DNA of 64,000 nt. Origin: Corydoras sp. C115 (taxonomy: Eukaryota > Chordata > Actinopteri > Siluriformes > Callichthyidae). The stretch lies in contig JAFMOC010000377.1 in NCBI GenBank assembly GCA_019802505.1, forward strand, positions 217,890 to 281,889, written 5' to 3'. Both the position numbers and the translations under genes were made by a program. Below the pieces are notes generated by a model. That model saw nothing but the letters and a program-made list of their open reading frames with translations, did no database searches and was not told the origin of the DNA. Below, in pieces: positions 1 through 10,241 of this stretch (positions are counted from its first letter, which is position 1; each line of letters opens with the position of its first letter).

Positions 1-210
1 GAACCTGTTTCAAGGGACTTTTTAATTAAAATCTATGAGATTCTTCCCGGGGATTTCTAATTGGCTAATTTATATGAAGTTTGTGTTGTAGTTAGTAAGA
101 ATGGTTATTAATATTTGAAGTGTTGCTAGAATAAATAGAATAAAATGAAGTAAAAATTTCTTAATTTATGGAGAAAATGTATAACGTTTTTTTTTTTTTT
201 TTTGCTTTTG

Positions 211-457
211 CTTTTTATTTTAGTTGTTAGTCCTTTTGGTTAGCCATCGTCAACTTTTGGAAGTTTGGCTCTTTTTTTTTTTGTTTTTTAGGGTTTTTTT
301 TGGTTGTTTTTTCTTTCTCAGTCTTTTTGGAAGTTTGGCATGTTCTCCACATTAGCATAGTTAATTTTTTTTTTTTTTCTTTTCCTTTTTATTTTAGTTG
401 TTCGTCCTTTTGGTTAGCCATCGTCAACTTTTGGATGTTTGGCATGTTCTCCACATT
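211..457. repeat. T-rich direct repeat
   Basis: A T-rich block in which a segment reading TTTTGGTTAGCCATCGTCAA occurs near 233-253 and again near 407-427. The phrase GGCATGTTCTCCACATTA also occurs twice (about 337-354 and 440-457). It is a local tandem duplication of non-coding sequence with long T runs; no gene is seen in it. Confidence 0.7.
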
Positions 458-490
458 AGGGATGCTTTTGGAGTCCAAAAGCATCCCTAA
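456..490. repeat. Perfect 17-bp palindrome
   Basis: TTAGGGATGCTTTTGGA at 456-472 is followed by a single G and then by its exact reverse complement at 474-490. The right arm runs straight into a truncated V-SINE, so the palindrome marks a SINE junction. Confidence 0.9.
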
Positions 491-632
491 TCCTAGAATT
501 CTCCAAATTGCCCCATATAGAGTATGTTTGTGTGTCTGTGTGAGTGAGTGTGTGTCCAGTGATAGATTGGCGCCCTGTCCCTGCCCCGCGACCCTAGTAG
601 AGGATAAAGCAGAAGATATTGGATGGATGGAT
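473..632 (+). mobile_element. V-SINE fragment (3' part)
   Basis: A 5'-truncated copy starts in the 'agtccaaaa' segment and continues through the AAATTGCCCCATATAGAG segment to the GGATGGATG tail. It abuts an oppositely oriented fragment at 633. Confidence 0.75.
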
Positions 633-732
633 GAACCCATGTTTTTGGACTGTGGGAGGAAACCAGATAACCCGGAGGAAACCCACGCGAACACATGGAG
701 AACATGGAAACTCCACCCAGATTGGGATTGGG
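633..732 (-). mobile_element. V-SINE fragment (V-domain)
   Basis: The reverse complement of the V-domain (CATGTTTTTGGACTGTGGGA through GGAGAACATGGAAACTCCA) lies tail to tail with the preceding + fragment, forming a fold-back pair. Confidence 0.75.
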
Positions 733-782
733 CTGTCAAAATTATTTAGCTTTGAGAATTTGCTGATTACTCAGGTCAAATC

Positions 783-984
783 ACATTGACATTTGGTCAT
801 TACAGGAGTTTTTTTATCCAAAGCGACTTACAAAGCGAGCATGCGGTTAACCAAAGTGCCCCTGGAGCAATGAGGGTTAAGGGCCTTGCTCAAGGACCTA
901 CTGGCGACTTCAGTCGACCTGGGATTTGAACCTACAACCTTCAGATTGATAGCCCAACACCCTAACCACTTAGCTACCACGCCC
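783..984 (-). mobile_element. tRNA-derived SINE with L2-type tail
   Basis: Read on the minus strand, a tRNA-like head (GTGGTAGCTAAGTGG, then GGTTCAAATCCCAGG as B box) is followed by a body and a tail containing AAGTCGCTTTGGATAAAA. The same tail ends the L2-like LINE at 55.2-56.0 kb, which fits a SINE that borrows LINE machinery. This family is distinct from the V-SINE. Confidence 0.65.
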
Positions 985-1059
985 CAAATACATCTTTCCC
1001 GACTTTATATTGTGTTTGTAAAGTGCTAATCAGTCTAGCCAATAAAACAAAGATTACAA

Positions 1060-1340
1060 ACCAGTGCACAGATGTGTTTACACAAGCACAACACATTCAT
1101 CTAATGATGTCAGACCTGTCAAGACGATTCAGGAGAGGCCAGATCCGGGGTTAACCTTTAACCTTGGGCTGTTGCAGTGTGTCATGCTGCTCTGAACAAT
1201 CTTGTTAATGGGCCGTCATGTGGCACGATAAAACCGCTGACCTCATTAAGAGCAGCATCACTGCCTTGTTTAGCTTTCATACATATCTCGAATTAACGCA
1301 AACTGACAAGAGACGAAAGACTAGCTTCTGGACAGACTTA
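1060..1340. other. Non-repetitive segment, possible regulatory element
   Basis: About 280 bp with no resemblance to any repeat elsewhere in the window and of balanced composition. It contains GTTAACCTTTAACC and TTGTTAATGGGCCGTCATG. No ORF is convincing. A conserved non-coding element is a guess that needs a cross-species alignment. Confidence 0.25.
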
Positions 1341-1372
1341 CTGTAAAATGAGGTAATAAACATATACTTCCA

Positions 1373-1550
1373 CTTAATCCTCTACTAGGGTCACGGGGGG
1401 GTTCCCTATGCCCATCCATGGGAGAACATTTTGAGCGCTGGGCAGATATACCCAGGACAGGCACACACAAACTCACTAACACACACTATATGGGGCAATT
1501 AAGAGCATGCAATTGACCTCGAATCCATGTTTTTGGACTGTGAGAGCCAT
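1373..1550 (-). mobile_element. V-SINE fragment
   Basis: The minus-strand copy runs from the 3' part (CTTAATCCTCTACTAGGGTC) to the V-domain start and is truncated where Tc1-like sequence begins. Confidence 0.75.
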
Positions 1551-1551
1551 C

Positions 1552-1680
1552 CATTGGCACCCAGCAGAAGCACCAAAATCAGCCAACTCGCTGGGACTAA
1601 CCCCCATTGAGAATCTATGGGGTATTCTTTGTTGTTGGGTCTGGTGCTCCTCATGTTCCTCTTGAGAATTCCTCAAATCC
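1552..1680. mobile_element. Tc1-like transposase scrap, fold-back
   Basis: The + strand reads a degraded C-terminal Tc1 motif (about ANSLGLTPIENLWGIL). From about 1630 the sequence turns around and continues as the opposite strand of the same gene. It resembles the fold-back at 2345-2690. Confidence 0.55.
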
Positions 1681-1950
1681 ATGTTTTCGGACTGTGGGAG
1701 CCATCCATTGGCACCCAGTTTTACCCACCATTCGGAGCTTTATAACAAGCGCTGTCTGAATGGTGTAACGAATATCATTTGGAGGTTTTCCATCCTAATC
1801 ATGGACTTTTCACCCTCCTACCACCTGGTAGGTGCTCCAGGAGCCACACCAGCAGGCTCAGGGAAAGGTTTTTGCGTTTGCATTTCCAGTTGCACAGCTT
1901 GATAACCTACAGACTCTTACCAAAAATTTGAATATCATGGAAAAGTTTAT

Positions 1951-2304
1951 TCATTCATTCATTCATTCATTACCACCCGCTTTATCCTCTATTAGGGTCG
2001 CGGTGGGGTTCCCCATGCCCATCCAGGGGAGAACGTCTCGGGCGCTGGGCAGATACACCCAGGACAGGGCGCCAATCCATCGCTGGGCACACACTCACTC
2101 ACTGAAACACACTCTATATGGGGCAATTTGGAGAATTCAATTGACTTGATCCATGTTTTTGGACTGTGGGAGGAAACCGGAGAACCCAGAGGAAACGCAC
2201 GCAGACACAGGGAGAACATGGAAACTCCACCCATATGGGGATTCGAACCGGGAATCCCTAGTGCTGAGAGGCGAACGTGCTAACCACTAAGCCACCGTGC
2301 CGCC
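1951..2304 (-). mobile_element. V-SINE, full length
   Basis: Complete minus-strand copy with an ATTC-type tail at its left end and the GGCGGCACGG head at its right end. It is flanked by the direct repeat GAAAAGTTTATT (1940-1951 and 2306-2317), a target-site duplication proving retrotransposition. Confidence 0.9.
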
Positions 2305-2344
2305 AGAAAAGTTTATTAATTTCCATAATTCCATTCAAAGAGTT

Positions 2345-2690
2345 TAACTCCTGCTGAGGATCTATATGGAGATGCAGATTTCACCTTCCAGCAGGACGTG
2401 GCCCCTGCCCATGCCACCAGAAGTGACCTAACCCCCATTTATTTATGAGCTACTATTTGTTGTTGGGTCTGGTGCTCCTCATATTCCTCTTGAGAATACC
2501 TCATAGATTATCAATGGGGTTAGGTCCGGCGAATTGGCTGGCCAGTCAAGCACTGTGATGGCATGGGCATCAAACCAGGTTTTGGTGCTTCTTGCAGCAT
2601 GGGCATCAACCAGGTTGGAACCAGGCTGGAAGATGAAATGTGCATCTCCATACAGATCAGCAGTTCCTCACCTCTACTGTTTAGTAGATG
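2345..2690. mobile_element. Tc1-like transposase remnants, head to head
   Basis: The + strand at about 2360-2420 reads DADFTFQQDVAPAHATRSD, the second catalytic-D region of Tc1 transposases. The minus strand of about 2470-2680 reads a second diverged copy that includes ITVLDWPANSPDLTP. The two arms form an imperfect inverted repeat, typical of a fold-back derivative of a Tc1/mariner element. Confidence 0.6.
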
Positions 2691-2831
2691 ATTAGTGTGC
2701 TACACTCTGCTTTGTAAAATTTGCGCTGAATTCTCCACAGTATTCTAATTTTTGAATTCTTGTTTTGTGCTTTTATTAACTGGAAGCCCAAATTATGTAA
2801 AAAAATAAATAAATAAATACATGAAATCATT

Positions 2832-3093
2832 TACATTACATTTAGTCATTTAGCAGACGCTTTTATCCAAAGCGACTTACAAATGAGAACACCACAAGTC
2901 AGAAGCCATGGAGAAAACCAACTATACTGTAAGTTCATCAAACCTGATTGTTATTCGAAGCTGCGCCCCCCCCCCCTTTTTTTTTTTTTTTTTTTTTTAT
3001 TTATTTTTTTTTATAACAGGTATTTGTTAAATAGATGCGTCTTAAGTAGTTTCTTAAAACTGTTTAGAGATTTTGCCTTACGGACAGAGTTGT
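2832..3093 (-). mobile_element. L2-like LINE 3' end
   Basis: The minus strand carries the LINE tail (AAGTCGCTTTGGATAAAAGC) and a segment matching 55.79-55.99 kb (GCAGCTTC, AACAAATACCTGTT, AAGAAACTACT). A C-run followed by a long T-run at about 2970-3010 corresponds to the G-run of the copy at 55.87 kb. Confidence 0.7.
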
Positions 3094-3178
3094 CAAATGA
3101 GAGCAGCTTTCTCTGCAGCCTCTCCTCCAGCAGCAGGACTGAACGATGGAGTCACTGTTTGTGCTTCCAAGCATCTGT

Positions 3179-3221
<43 letters not shown>

Positions 3222-3744
3222 TTTTTTAGCCAATATCGGGAGTAAAGTTACAATAATAACTGTATGTTGGCTGTAAAGTGCAGCTTCTCAGCTTTTAGAA
3301 ACTGTCAGAATTTTTCTGAAGGCGCAAACTGTCCAAAGTTACGGTATTTAAAGCAAAACCTTAAAACTGTCTCATCTGCGACGACTAGTAAAACGGATTC
3401 ATGCTTTTCTGCCGAACCTCAGGTTTGTTTATTCAAAAGTTTTCATCCAAAACCGTCATTTATTAGAACTGAATGTGCTATCCACTGCTGACAGACATAT
3501 TTCATGTTATTCACTAATATAACTAATAAATGATCAAACAAAATGAATGTAACAACAGTTTGAAAAATGGATAAATACCCTCATGAAAGGGCAGTTTTTA
3601 AAGAGGACAGAGGGGTAATAAGGGATCTGGGCTAAAGCCCCTGATGTTTCTAAACCCTAAAAACGCCCCTGGTATAATCTATGAAAGTTTCACTTTTTGA
3701 ATGGAATTATGGAAATAAATCAACTTTCCCATGATATTAAACGG
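3094..3744. other. Intergenic sequence with (GT)n(GA)n
   Basis: Non-repetitive intergenic DNA apart from a GT microsatellite running into GA near 3175-3221. No exon or RNA gene is recognisable. Confidence 0.5.
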
Positions 3745-4001
3745 GAGGGGGGGGGTTCCCCATGCCCATCCAGGGGAGAACGTTTCGGGTGCTGGGCAGA
3801 TATACCCAGGACAGGACGCTGTTGCAATCTATCACTGGACACACACTCACCCACACAGACACACAAACACACTCTATATGGGGGAAATTTGGAGAATTTA
3901 TTTGACCTTGATCCATGTTTTTGGACTGTGGGAGGAACCCGGAGAACCCGGAGGAAGCCCATACTGGGAGAACATGAAAACGGGAATCCCTAGCGCTGAG
4001 A
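3745..4001 (-). mobile_element. V-SINE, truncated both ends
   Basis: The minus-strand copy starts at a G-expanded tract (about 9 G) and stops within the head at CTAGCGCTGAGA. The A-box end is missing. Confidence 0.75.
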
Positions 4002-4083
4002 TTGATGAGCATTATTGATGAGTCAGCTCGATTCTTTGATTTTGAAATGCAAATATTTTTTATTTAAACAAAATATATATGTA

Positions 4084-4416
4084 GGCGGCACGGTGGCTTA
4101 GTGGTTAGCATGTTTGCCTCTCAGCACTAGGGATTCCCAGTTCGAATCGTTTCCATGTTCTCCCTGTGTCTGCGTGGGTTTCCTCCGGGTTCTCCGGTTT
4201 CCTCCCACAGTCCAAAAACATGGATCAAGTCAATTGAATTCTCAAAATTGCCCCATATAGAGTGTGTTTGTGTGAGTGAGTGTGTGCCCAGCGATGGATT
4301 TGCGCCCTGTCCTGGGTCTATCTGCCCAGCGCCCGAGACGTTCTCCCCTGGATGGGCATGGGGAACCCCACCGCGACCCTAATAGAGGATAAAGCGGGAG
4401 ATAATGAATGAATGAA
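4084..4416 (+). mobile_element. V-SINE, near full length
   Basis: This copy runs from the GGCGGCACGG head to the AATGAATG tail and lies between copies of ATATATATGTA (about 4073-4083 and 4421-4431). It shows the standard family layout. A tRNA-like head carries A-box-like TGGCTTAGTGG and B box GGTTCGAATC. A conserved V-domain follows (CATGTTCTCCC to CCACAGTCCAAAAACATGG), then a body with AAATTGCCCCATATAGAG, a GT-rich stretch, TGTATCTGCCCAGCGCCCGA, a C-tract, and a tetranucleotide tail. Confidence 0.85.
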
Positions 4417-4539
4417 AAAATATATATGTATACAGTATATATCTTTGTGAGGACTACAGTGTGCAGTGATCATTGCACAAATTATATTATCATTGTAATT
4501 AAACAGTCTCAATGACCTGACTTGATTTCAAGTCATCAA

Positions 4540-5330
4540 ACGGCCATAATGAATCTGCGTGGAAATGAAAAGAGTTATTTGAATATTGTTTGAATCAACA
4601 AAAGTTCTAGAATTCCATAATCCACACACTAAGCCAGCATTGCTCATTCACCTCGACATCCCCGGCATGCTAATTAACGCGAGCTGATGGAATAGCTATG
4701 ATCTTGTCACCCAAAACGCATCTCTTAATCTGCCCCCCAAACTTCACGGCTTAAAGATCACGGCTAATTAACCGGCCGCCAAAACAGGAATACATTTCAA
4801 TATCGATTCCTCCGCCGGCCTGGCGCACCGCGAACGATTATGAATATTTTAAAAGCACATTTGGATCACAGGAGATGCAGGATCTTTAAAAAGAGAGAGA
4901 GAGAGAGAGTGAGAGAGAGTGGGTGTGCACTCCACCCTAAAGCTAATCAGGCCTCTTCCAGCAAAAGCCTTCGTGTTTTGAAGAACGTCAATATCGCAGG
5001 AGCCCAGTCAGCAACATTCTGACTTGTGCAGACGCCACGGGAGGGAGGGAGGGAGGGAAAAAAATTAATAGCGCGTGTCTAACCATCCTTCCTGCGATTT
5101 AGCGGGGCGCTGGGCCACTCTGTTTGAAATTCAGAGTGGGAATGAACAAGCACACGAGTTGAATTGCGAACAAGGAATCCCAACAGCAATTTAGCTTCTT
5201 GCTGCCTCTAGCAACTTCGGTCAAATGCGAACGCATGATTCGCCCTCCAGACATTCCAGCATTTGTGCGGCTTCATTAGCATCTTGGGTTTTATCGATCC
5301 TTTACTGGTAACGTTGATGTTTTCACAGTA
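4540..5330. promoter_or_regulatory. Non-repetitive island, possible regulatory DNA
   Basis: Nearly 800 bp of mostly single-copy sequence in a sea of repeats. It has two TAATTAA homeodomain-type cores (about 4672-4678 and 4764-4770), TTTATCGATCC near 5290, and locally raised CpG. It has no plausible ORF. A distal enhancer is suggested only by composition and by its sparing from insertions. Confidence 0.25.
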
Positions 5331-5359
5331 GGACTTATCAAGCGGAGGACAGTTCAAAC

Positions 5360-5550
5360 GGGTGGCTTAGTGGTTAGCACGTTGACCTCTCAGCACTAGG
5401 GATTCCCGGTTCGAATCCCCATCTGGGTGGAGTTTCCATGTTCTCCCCGTGTCCAGCACCCGAGACATTCTCCCCTGGATGGGCATGGGGAACCCCACTG
5501 CGACCCTAATAGAGGATAAAGCGTGAGATAATGAAAGAATGAATGAATGA
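5360..5550 (+). mobile_element. V-SINE with internal deletion
   Basis: The head and B box are present, but the element jumps from CCCCGTGTCC straight to the AGCACCCGAGACATTCTCCC segment, missing about 160 bp. The tail continues into (ATT)n. Confidence 0.75.
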
Positions 5551-5598
5551 ATTATTATTATTATTATTATTATTATTGTTATTATTATTATTATTATT
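5551..5598. repeat. (ATT)n microsatellite
   Basis: A run of ATT repeats with two interruptions, directly after a SINE tail and directly before the next SINE. Confidence 0.9.
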
Positions 5599-5926
5599 GT
5601 GGCTTAGTGGTTAGCATGTTCTCCTCTCAGCGCTAGGGATTCCCGGTTCGAATCCCCATCTGGGTGGAGTTTCCATGTTCTCCCCGTGTCCGCGTGGGTT
5701 TCCTCCGGGTTCTCCGGTTTCCTCCCACAGTCCAAAAACATGGATCAAGTCAATTGAATTCTCCAAATTGCCCCATATAGAGTGTGTCTGTGTGAGTGAG
5801 TGTGTGCCCACTGATAGATTGGCGCCCTGTCCTGGGTCTATCTGCCCAGCGCCCGAGACGTTCTCCCCTGGATGGAACCCCACCGCGACCCTAATAGAGG
5901 ATAAAGCGGGAGATAATGAATGAATG
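5599..5926 (+). mobile_element. V-SINE
   Basis: Near full-length copy lacking the first ten or so head bases, with a short deletion of GGGCATGG before the C-tract. An (ATT)n run follows at 5928-5970. Confidence 0.8.
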
Positions 5927-5927
5927 A

Positions 5928-5971
<44 letters not shown>

Positions 5972-5981
5972 CATCATTGTT

Positions 5982-6348
5982 GGGCGGCACGGTGGCTTAG
6001 TGGTTAGCATGTTCTCCTCTCAGCACTAGGGATTTAGGTTCGAATCCCCATCTGGGTGGAGTTTCCATGTTCTCCCCGTGTCCGCGTGGGTTTCCTCCGG
6101 GTTCTCCGGTTTCCTCCCACAGGCCAAAAACATGGATCAAGTCAATTGAGTTCTCCAAATTGCCCCATATAGAGTGTGTTTGTGGGCATGTCTGTGTGAG
6201 TGAGTGTGTGCCCAGTGATAGATTGGCGCCCAAATTATCCTGGGTGTATCTCCCCAGCGCCCAAAACGTTCTCCCCTGGATGGGCATGGGGAACCCCCCC
6301 GCGACCCTAATATAGGACAAAGCGGAAGATAATGGATGGATGGATGGG
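5982..6348 (+). mobile_element. V-SINE, full length
   Basis: Complete copy with a C7 tract at about 6294 and a GGATGGATGGAT tail, the third of three SINEs lying head to tail. Confidence 0.85.
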
Positions 6349-6547
6349 ACAGTTCAAATTTACATACCCGTAGCTGATGCAACTGATGCAACATTCACGC
6401 TAACACACTGACATTCTCACAAATAAGATGGTATACTTGTGGCAGACTGTTATAAAATACGACACGCTGGTAAAATGTGTTTGTGTGCCGAATCCACAAG
6501 GTTCATTGCGTCATTCATTCTTTATTTTTCACTAAATCCTTTATTTA

Positions 6548-6782
6548 TAAGCGGGCCCCTCCTGGAGAGAACGTTTCGGGCGCGGGGCAGATACACCAAG
6601 GACAGGGCACCAATCCATCGCTTGGCACCCACTCACTCAAACACACACACACACACACACACTATATGGGGCAATTTGGAGCAGTCGATTTATATTGAAT
6701 CCATGAAACCAGAGAACCCAGAGGAAACCCACACAGACACGGGGAGAACATGGAAACTCCACCTAGATTGGGATTCGAACCT
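6548..6782 (-). mobile_element. V-SINE fragment with (AC)n
   Basis: The minus-strand copy lacks both ends. Its internal GT-rich stretch has expanded to an AC microsatellite at about 6639-6661. Confidence 0.75.
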
Positions 6783-7094
6783 TCTTCTGTGTGTAAGTAC
6801 AGAAGGCAAAACAGATCACTTTATCAATTTATCATTATTTAAAATCATTTACAAGAAATGGAAATATGCAGATTAATATAAACAGCAAGTCGACGATGCT
6901 GTTACTGATGAGCTTAAATTCGGTTTCCCGTGGTTTAGCTCTGGATGTTCACTTTAAAAAACGGACTAAATTACGTTTAGACCAGTTTATAAATCATTTT
7001 GTTTGAAATAAACACATTTTTATTAAATCTTATTAAATCTTAAATCTTATATATAGTTTTTTGATTAATTCATTAATTTATTCATTATTATCTG
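6783..7094. other. AT-rich intergenic DNA
   Basis: Nothing recognisable apart from a short TATTAAATCT repetition near 7020-7045. Confidence 0.5.
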
Positions 7095-7424
7095 CATAAT
7101 CCTCTATAAGGGTCGCGGTGGGGTGGGGGTGCCCATCCAGGGGAGAAATTTTCGGGTGTGGGGCAGGTATACGCAGGACAGGGCGCCAATCTATTACTGG
7201 GTACACACTCACTCACAACGACAAACACATACACACTCTATTAGTGGCAATTTAGAGCAGTCGATTTACCTTGAATAAATGTTTTTGGACTGTGGGAGGA
7301 AACCAGAGAACCTGGAAAACATCCACACAAACTCGGGGAGAACATGGAAACTCCACCCAGATTGGGATTCGAACCTGGAGAACATGCTGAGAGGAGAGCA
7401 TGCTAACCACTAAGCCACCATATA
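7095..7424 (-). mobile_element. V-SINE, diverged
   Basis: A minus-strand copy with several small insertions and substitutions, hence an old one. Confidence 0.75.
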
Positions 7425-7426
7425 AT

Positions 7427-7769
7427 GTCCATCCATCCATTATATTCTGCTTTGTCCTGTACTAGCATCATGGGGGGTTCCCCATGCCCATCTAGGGGAG
7501 AACGTTTCGGGCGCCGGGCAGATACACCCAGGACAGGGCGCCAATCCATCACTGGGCACACACTCACTCGCACAGACACACACTATATGGGGCATTTTGG
7601 AGAATTCAATTGACCTTGATCCATGTTTTTGGACTGTGGGAGGAAACCAGCGAACCCGGAGGAAACCCACTCAGACACGGGGAGAACATGGAAATTCCTC
7701 CCAGATTGGGATTCGAAGCGGGAATCCCCAGTACTAAGAGGCGAACGTGCTAACCACTAAGCCACCACC
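7427..7769 (-). mobile_element. V-SINE, full length
   Basis: A minus-strand copy with a CCATCCATT tail and a nearly intact head, ending in GCCACCACCC. Confidence 0.8.
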
Positions 7770-7827
7770 CTTTATGTCCTTTCAAACTTATTTGTTCTTC
7801 CGACCCAACCTAGTTGTGTTATAAAGC

Positions 7828-7919
7828 CTGAGTTTTCATGGTCTCTCCGTGTCCGTGTGGGTTTCCTCTGGGTTCTTTGGTTTCCTCCCCCAATCCAAAA
7901 ACATCTGTCAAGGTAAACT
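7828..7919 (+). mobile_element. V-SINE fragment (V-domain)
   Basis: Only the V-domain on the + strand (GTCTCTCCGTGTCCGTGTGG to CAAAAACAT). It abuts a minus-strand copy at 7920, giving a fold-back arrangement. Confidence 0.7.
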
Positions 7920-8229
7920 CATTCATTCATTCTGCTTTATTCTCTATTAGGGATATGGGGGGTTCTCCATGCCTATCCAGGGGAGAACATTTCAGGCGCT
8001 GGTCACTGGACACACACTCACTCACACAGACACACACTACATGGGGCAATTTGGAGAATTCAATTAACCCTGAATCCAAGGTTTTGCACTGTGGGAGGAA
8101 ACCAGAGAACCCGGAGAAAACCCACACGAACTCGGGGAGAACATGGAAAGTCCACCCAGATTGGGATTCCAACCTGGATACCCAGCGCAGAGAGGAGAAC
8201 ATGCTAACCACTGCACCACTGCACCGCCC
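7920..8229 (-). mobile_element. V-SINE with internal deletion
   Basis: The minus-strand copy has tail and head but lacks the CAGATACACCCAGGACAGG segment. Confidence 0.75.
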
Positions 8230-8284
8230 TCTTTCACAGTTACTTTTGTATTATATAACTTTTATTATCAAGGGGAAGGTCCCC

Positions 8285-8880
8285 CCCCCCCCAGAGTTCA
8301 ACGGTCCAGCTTTGCTAGCATATGCCGCAGCGGAGCCGGCGTCTGGCGCTCTGTCTGGTGTCATAGCAGCGGCGTGTGCTATCCCTCGCCGCGCCTCGAT
8401 GATCCCTCATCCCCCTGCTACCGCACATATGCTCGGGACACACAGCCATCGGACTTGGCCGCGGGCTAAAATGGGTCAGCCCATCACAGATGGAGTCGAA
8501 ACCCCCGCGGGTCAGCGGCGGATAAAAATAACACGAGCATCACACCATCACGCCGCCGAACCCTGACAGCGAGGAGCTGGCCTCCTTCATAAAACTGAAG
8601 AAGCACGACGTGAAAACGTAAACAGAATCCGATCTGGGTCAGAAGCGCCGAGCAAGCCATTATGAGGATGTTTGAAGTAACAGATATGTAACGCTCGGGA
8701 TATGTTCGCTTTTCGTAGTGGAGACGTAGCTGCTCCACTTAGAGAGGAACGAACCTCGTACCTCGCTCATCACGAATGCCGAGCGTCATGCTTCGTTCCA
8801 AGGCTTTGTGTCATTCGTTATCTCCGGGGCTTCCAGCAGTTTTGCAACGTTTGAGGAACATGACACACAACCAGAGAGAA
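8285..8880. promoter_or_regulatory. CpG-rich non-repetitive island
   Basis: About 600 bp of distinctly GC- and CpG-richer sequence (for example CCGCAGCGGAGCCGGCG and CTCGCCGCGCCTCG), without repeat homology inside the window. It could be a CpG-island promoter or enhancer, or a degraded exon. ORFs through it begin in the neighbouring SINE and show no recognised domain. Confidence 0.3.
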
Positions 8881-8988
8881 GACATGAGAAGCAAAAGCTG
8901 GGTAATTAGTTCAGAAATAAAAACTCAGATGAACTCCCGGTAATGTTTAATTATACAGCGTTCATACATACATATGATACATAATATT

Positions 8989-9209
8989 CGGGTGGAGTTT
9001 CCAAGTTCTCCCCGTGTCCGTGTGGGTTTCCTCCGGGTTCTCCAGTTTCCTCCCACAGTCCAAAAAGATGGATCAAGTCAATTGATTTCTCAAAATTGCC
9101 CGCTTTATCCTCTATTAGGGTCGCGGTGGGGTTCCCCATGCCCATCCAGGGGAGAACGTCTCGGGCGCTGGGCAGATAGACCCAGGACAGGGCGCCAATC
9201 CATCGCTGT
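8989..9209. mobile_element. V-SINE fold-back chimera
   Basis: A + strand V-domain fragment (8989-9099) ends at AAAATTGCC and switches directly to a minus-strand 3' fragment (9100-9209, CGCTTTATCCTCTATTAGGG). Two half SINEs of opposite polarity are joined without spacer. Confidence 0.75.
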
Positions 9210-9307
9210 ACACATAATATGAACATGATATAATATGAACATAATACATACATAATATTAACATGATATACTCTATACATAATATATACATAATATATCA
9301 ACCTGAC

Positions 9308-9614
9308 GGGCGGCACGGTGGCTTAGTGGTTAGCACGTTCGCCTTTCCATGTTCTCCCCGTGTCTGCGTGGGTTTCCTCCGGGTTCTCCGGTTTCCTCCC
9401 ACAGTCCAAAAACATGGAGCAAGTCAATTGAATTCTCAAAATTGCCCCATATAGAGTGTGTCTGTGTGAGTGAGTGTGTTCCCAGCGATGGATTGGCGCC
9501 CTGTCCTGGGTCTATCTGCCCAGCGCCCGAAACTTTCTCCCCTGGATGGGCATGGGGAACCCCACCGCGACCCTAATAGAGGATAAAGCGGGAGATAATG
9601 AATGAATGAATGAA
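9308..9614 (+). mobile_element. V-SINE inserted into another SINE
   Basis: The copy carries a deletion of the B-box segment (CGCCTTT jumps to CCATGTTC). The direct repeat ATATCAACCTGA lies on both sides (about 9295-9306 and 9614-9625). The insertion is in the head of the L2-tailed SINE that follows. Confidence 0.85.
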
Positions 9615-9616
9615 TA

Positions 9617-9795
9617 TCAACCTGAAGGTTGGGGGTTCAAATCCCAGGTCCACTGAAGTTACCAATGTGGGTCCTTGAGCAAGACCCTTAACCCTCATTG
9701 CTCCAGGGATGTTGTGATTAACCCTGTGCTCACCTTGTAAGTCGCTTTGGATAAAAGTGTCCAATAAATGACCAAATGTAAATGTAAATGTAATA
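9617..9795 (+). mobile_element. tRNA-derived SINE with L2-type tail
   Basis: Head part GGTTGGGGGTTCAAATCCCAGG (B box), body GTCCTTGAGCAAGACCCTTA, and tail AAGTCGCTTTGGATAAAAG plus AAATGTAAATGTAA. It is the same family as 783-984, and its head is split by the V-SINE insertion at 9308. Confidence 0.65.
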
Positions 9796-10093
9796 TGAAC
9801 ATGATAATATGATAATATGAACAGAATATATACATAATATAAATATGATATATACTTAATACATGGATAATATGAACATAATATATACATTGTATATATG
9901 ATGATATAAAGTGCATTACAGTACAGAAGGTGGAGTGAGTTATTAAAGTGTTTGTGTAGCGTTCACGAGGATTTTATCAGTTGTTCCGTTGTGTTTATTA
10001 AGGTTTATTAAGGTGTTTAAGGTCAAAGCACTTACACTGGCAGTTTTCCTGACAGAAATTGTTGCAAACTATACAGTTTGGGACAATTATGGT
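9796..10093. repeat. AATATGAACATGATAT minisatellite remnant
   Basis: An AT-rich imperfect repeat with AATATGAACATGATA-like units. The same units occur at 9207-9300 before the SINE pair, so the SINEs sit inside one minisatellite. The rest, to 10093, is unremarkable. Confidence 0.55.
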
Positions 10094-10204
10094 CACTAGG
10101 GTCACGGTTCCCCATCCCCTATCCAGGGGAGAACGTTTCGGGCGCTGGGCAGATACACCCAGGACAGGACGCCAATATATCACTGTCAACACTCACTCAC
10201 ACAT

Positions 10205-10241
<37 letters not shown>

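Noticed and set aside
300..749. 149-codon frame near the left end
   Set aside because: Begins in a T-rich Phe-coding tract and ends in SINE sequence.
4084..4150. tRNA-like A and B boxes at SINE heads
   Set aside because: No cloverleaf with acceptor stem and anticodon arm can be completed; these are SINE promoters, not tRNA genes.
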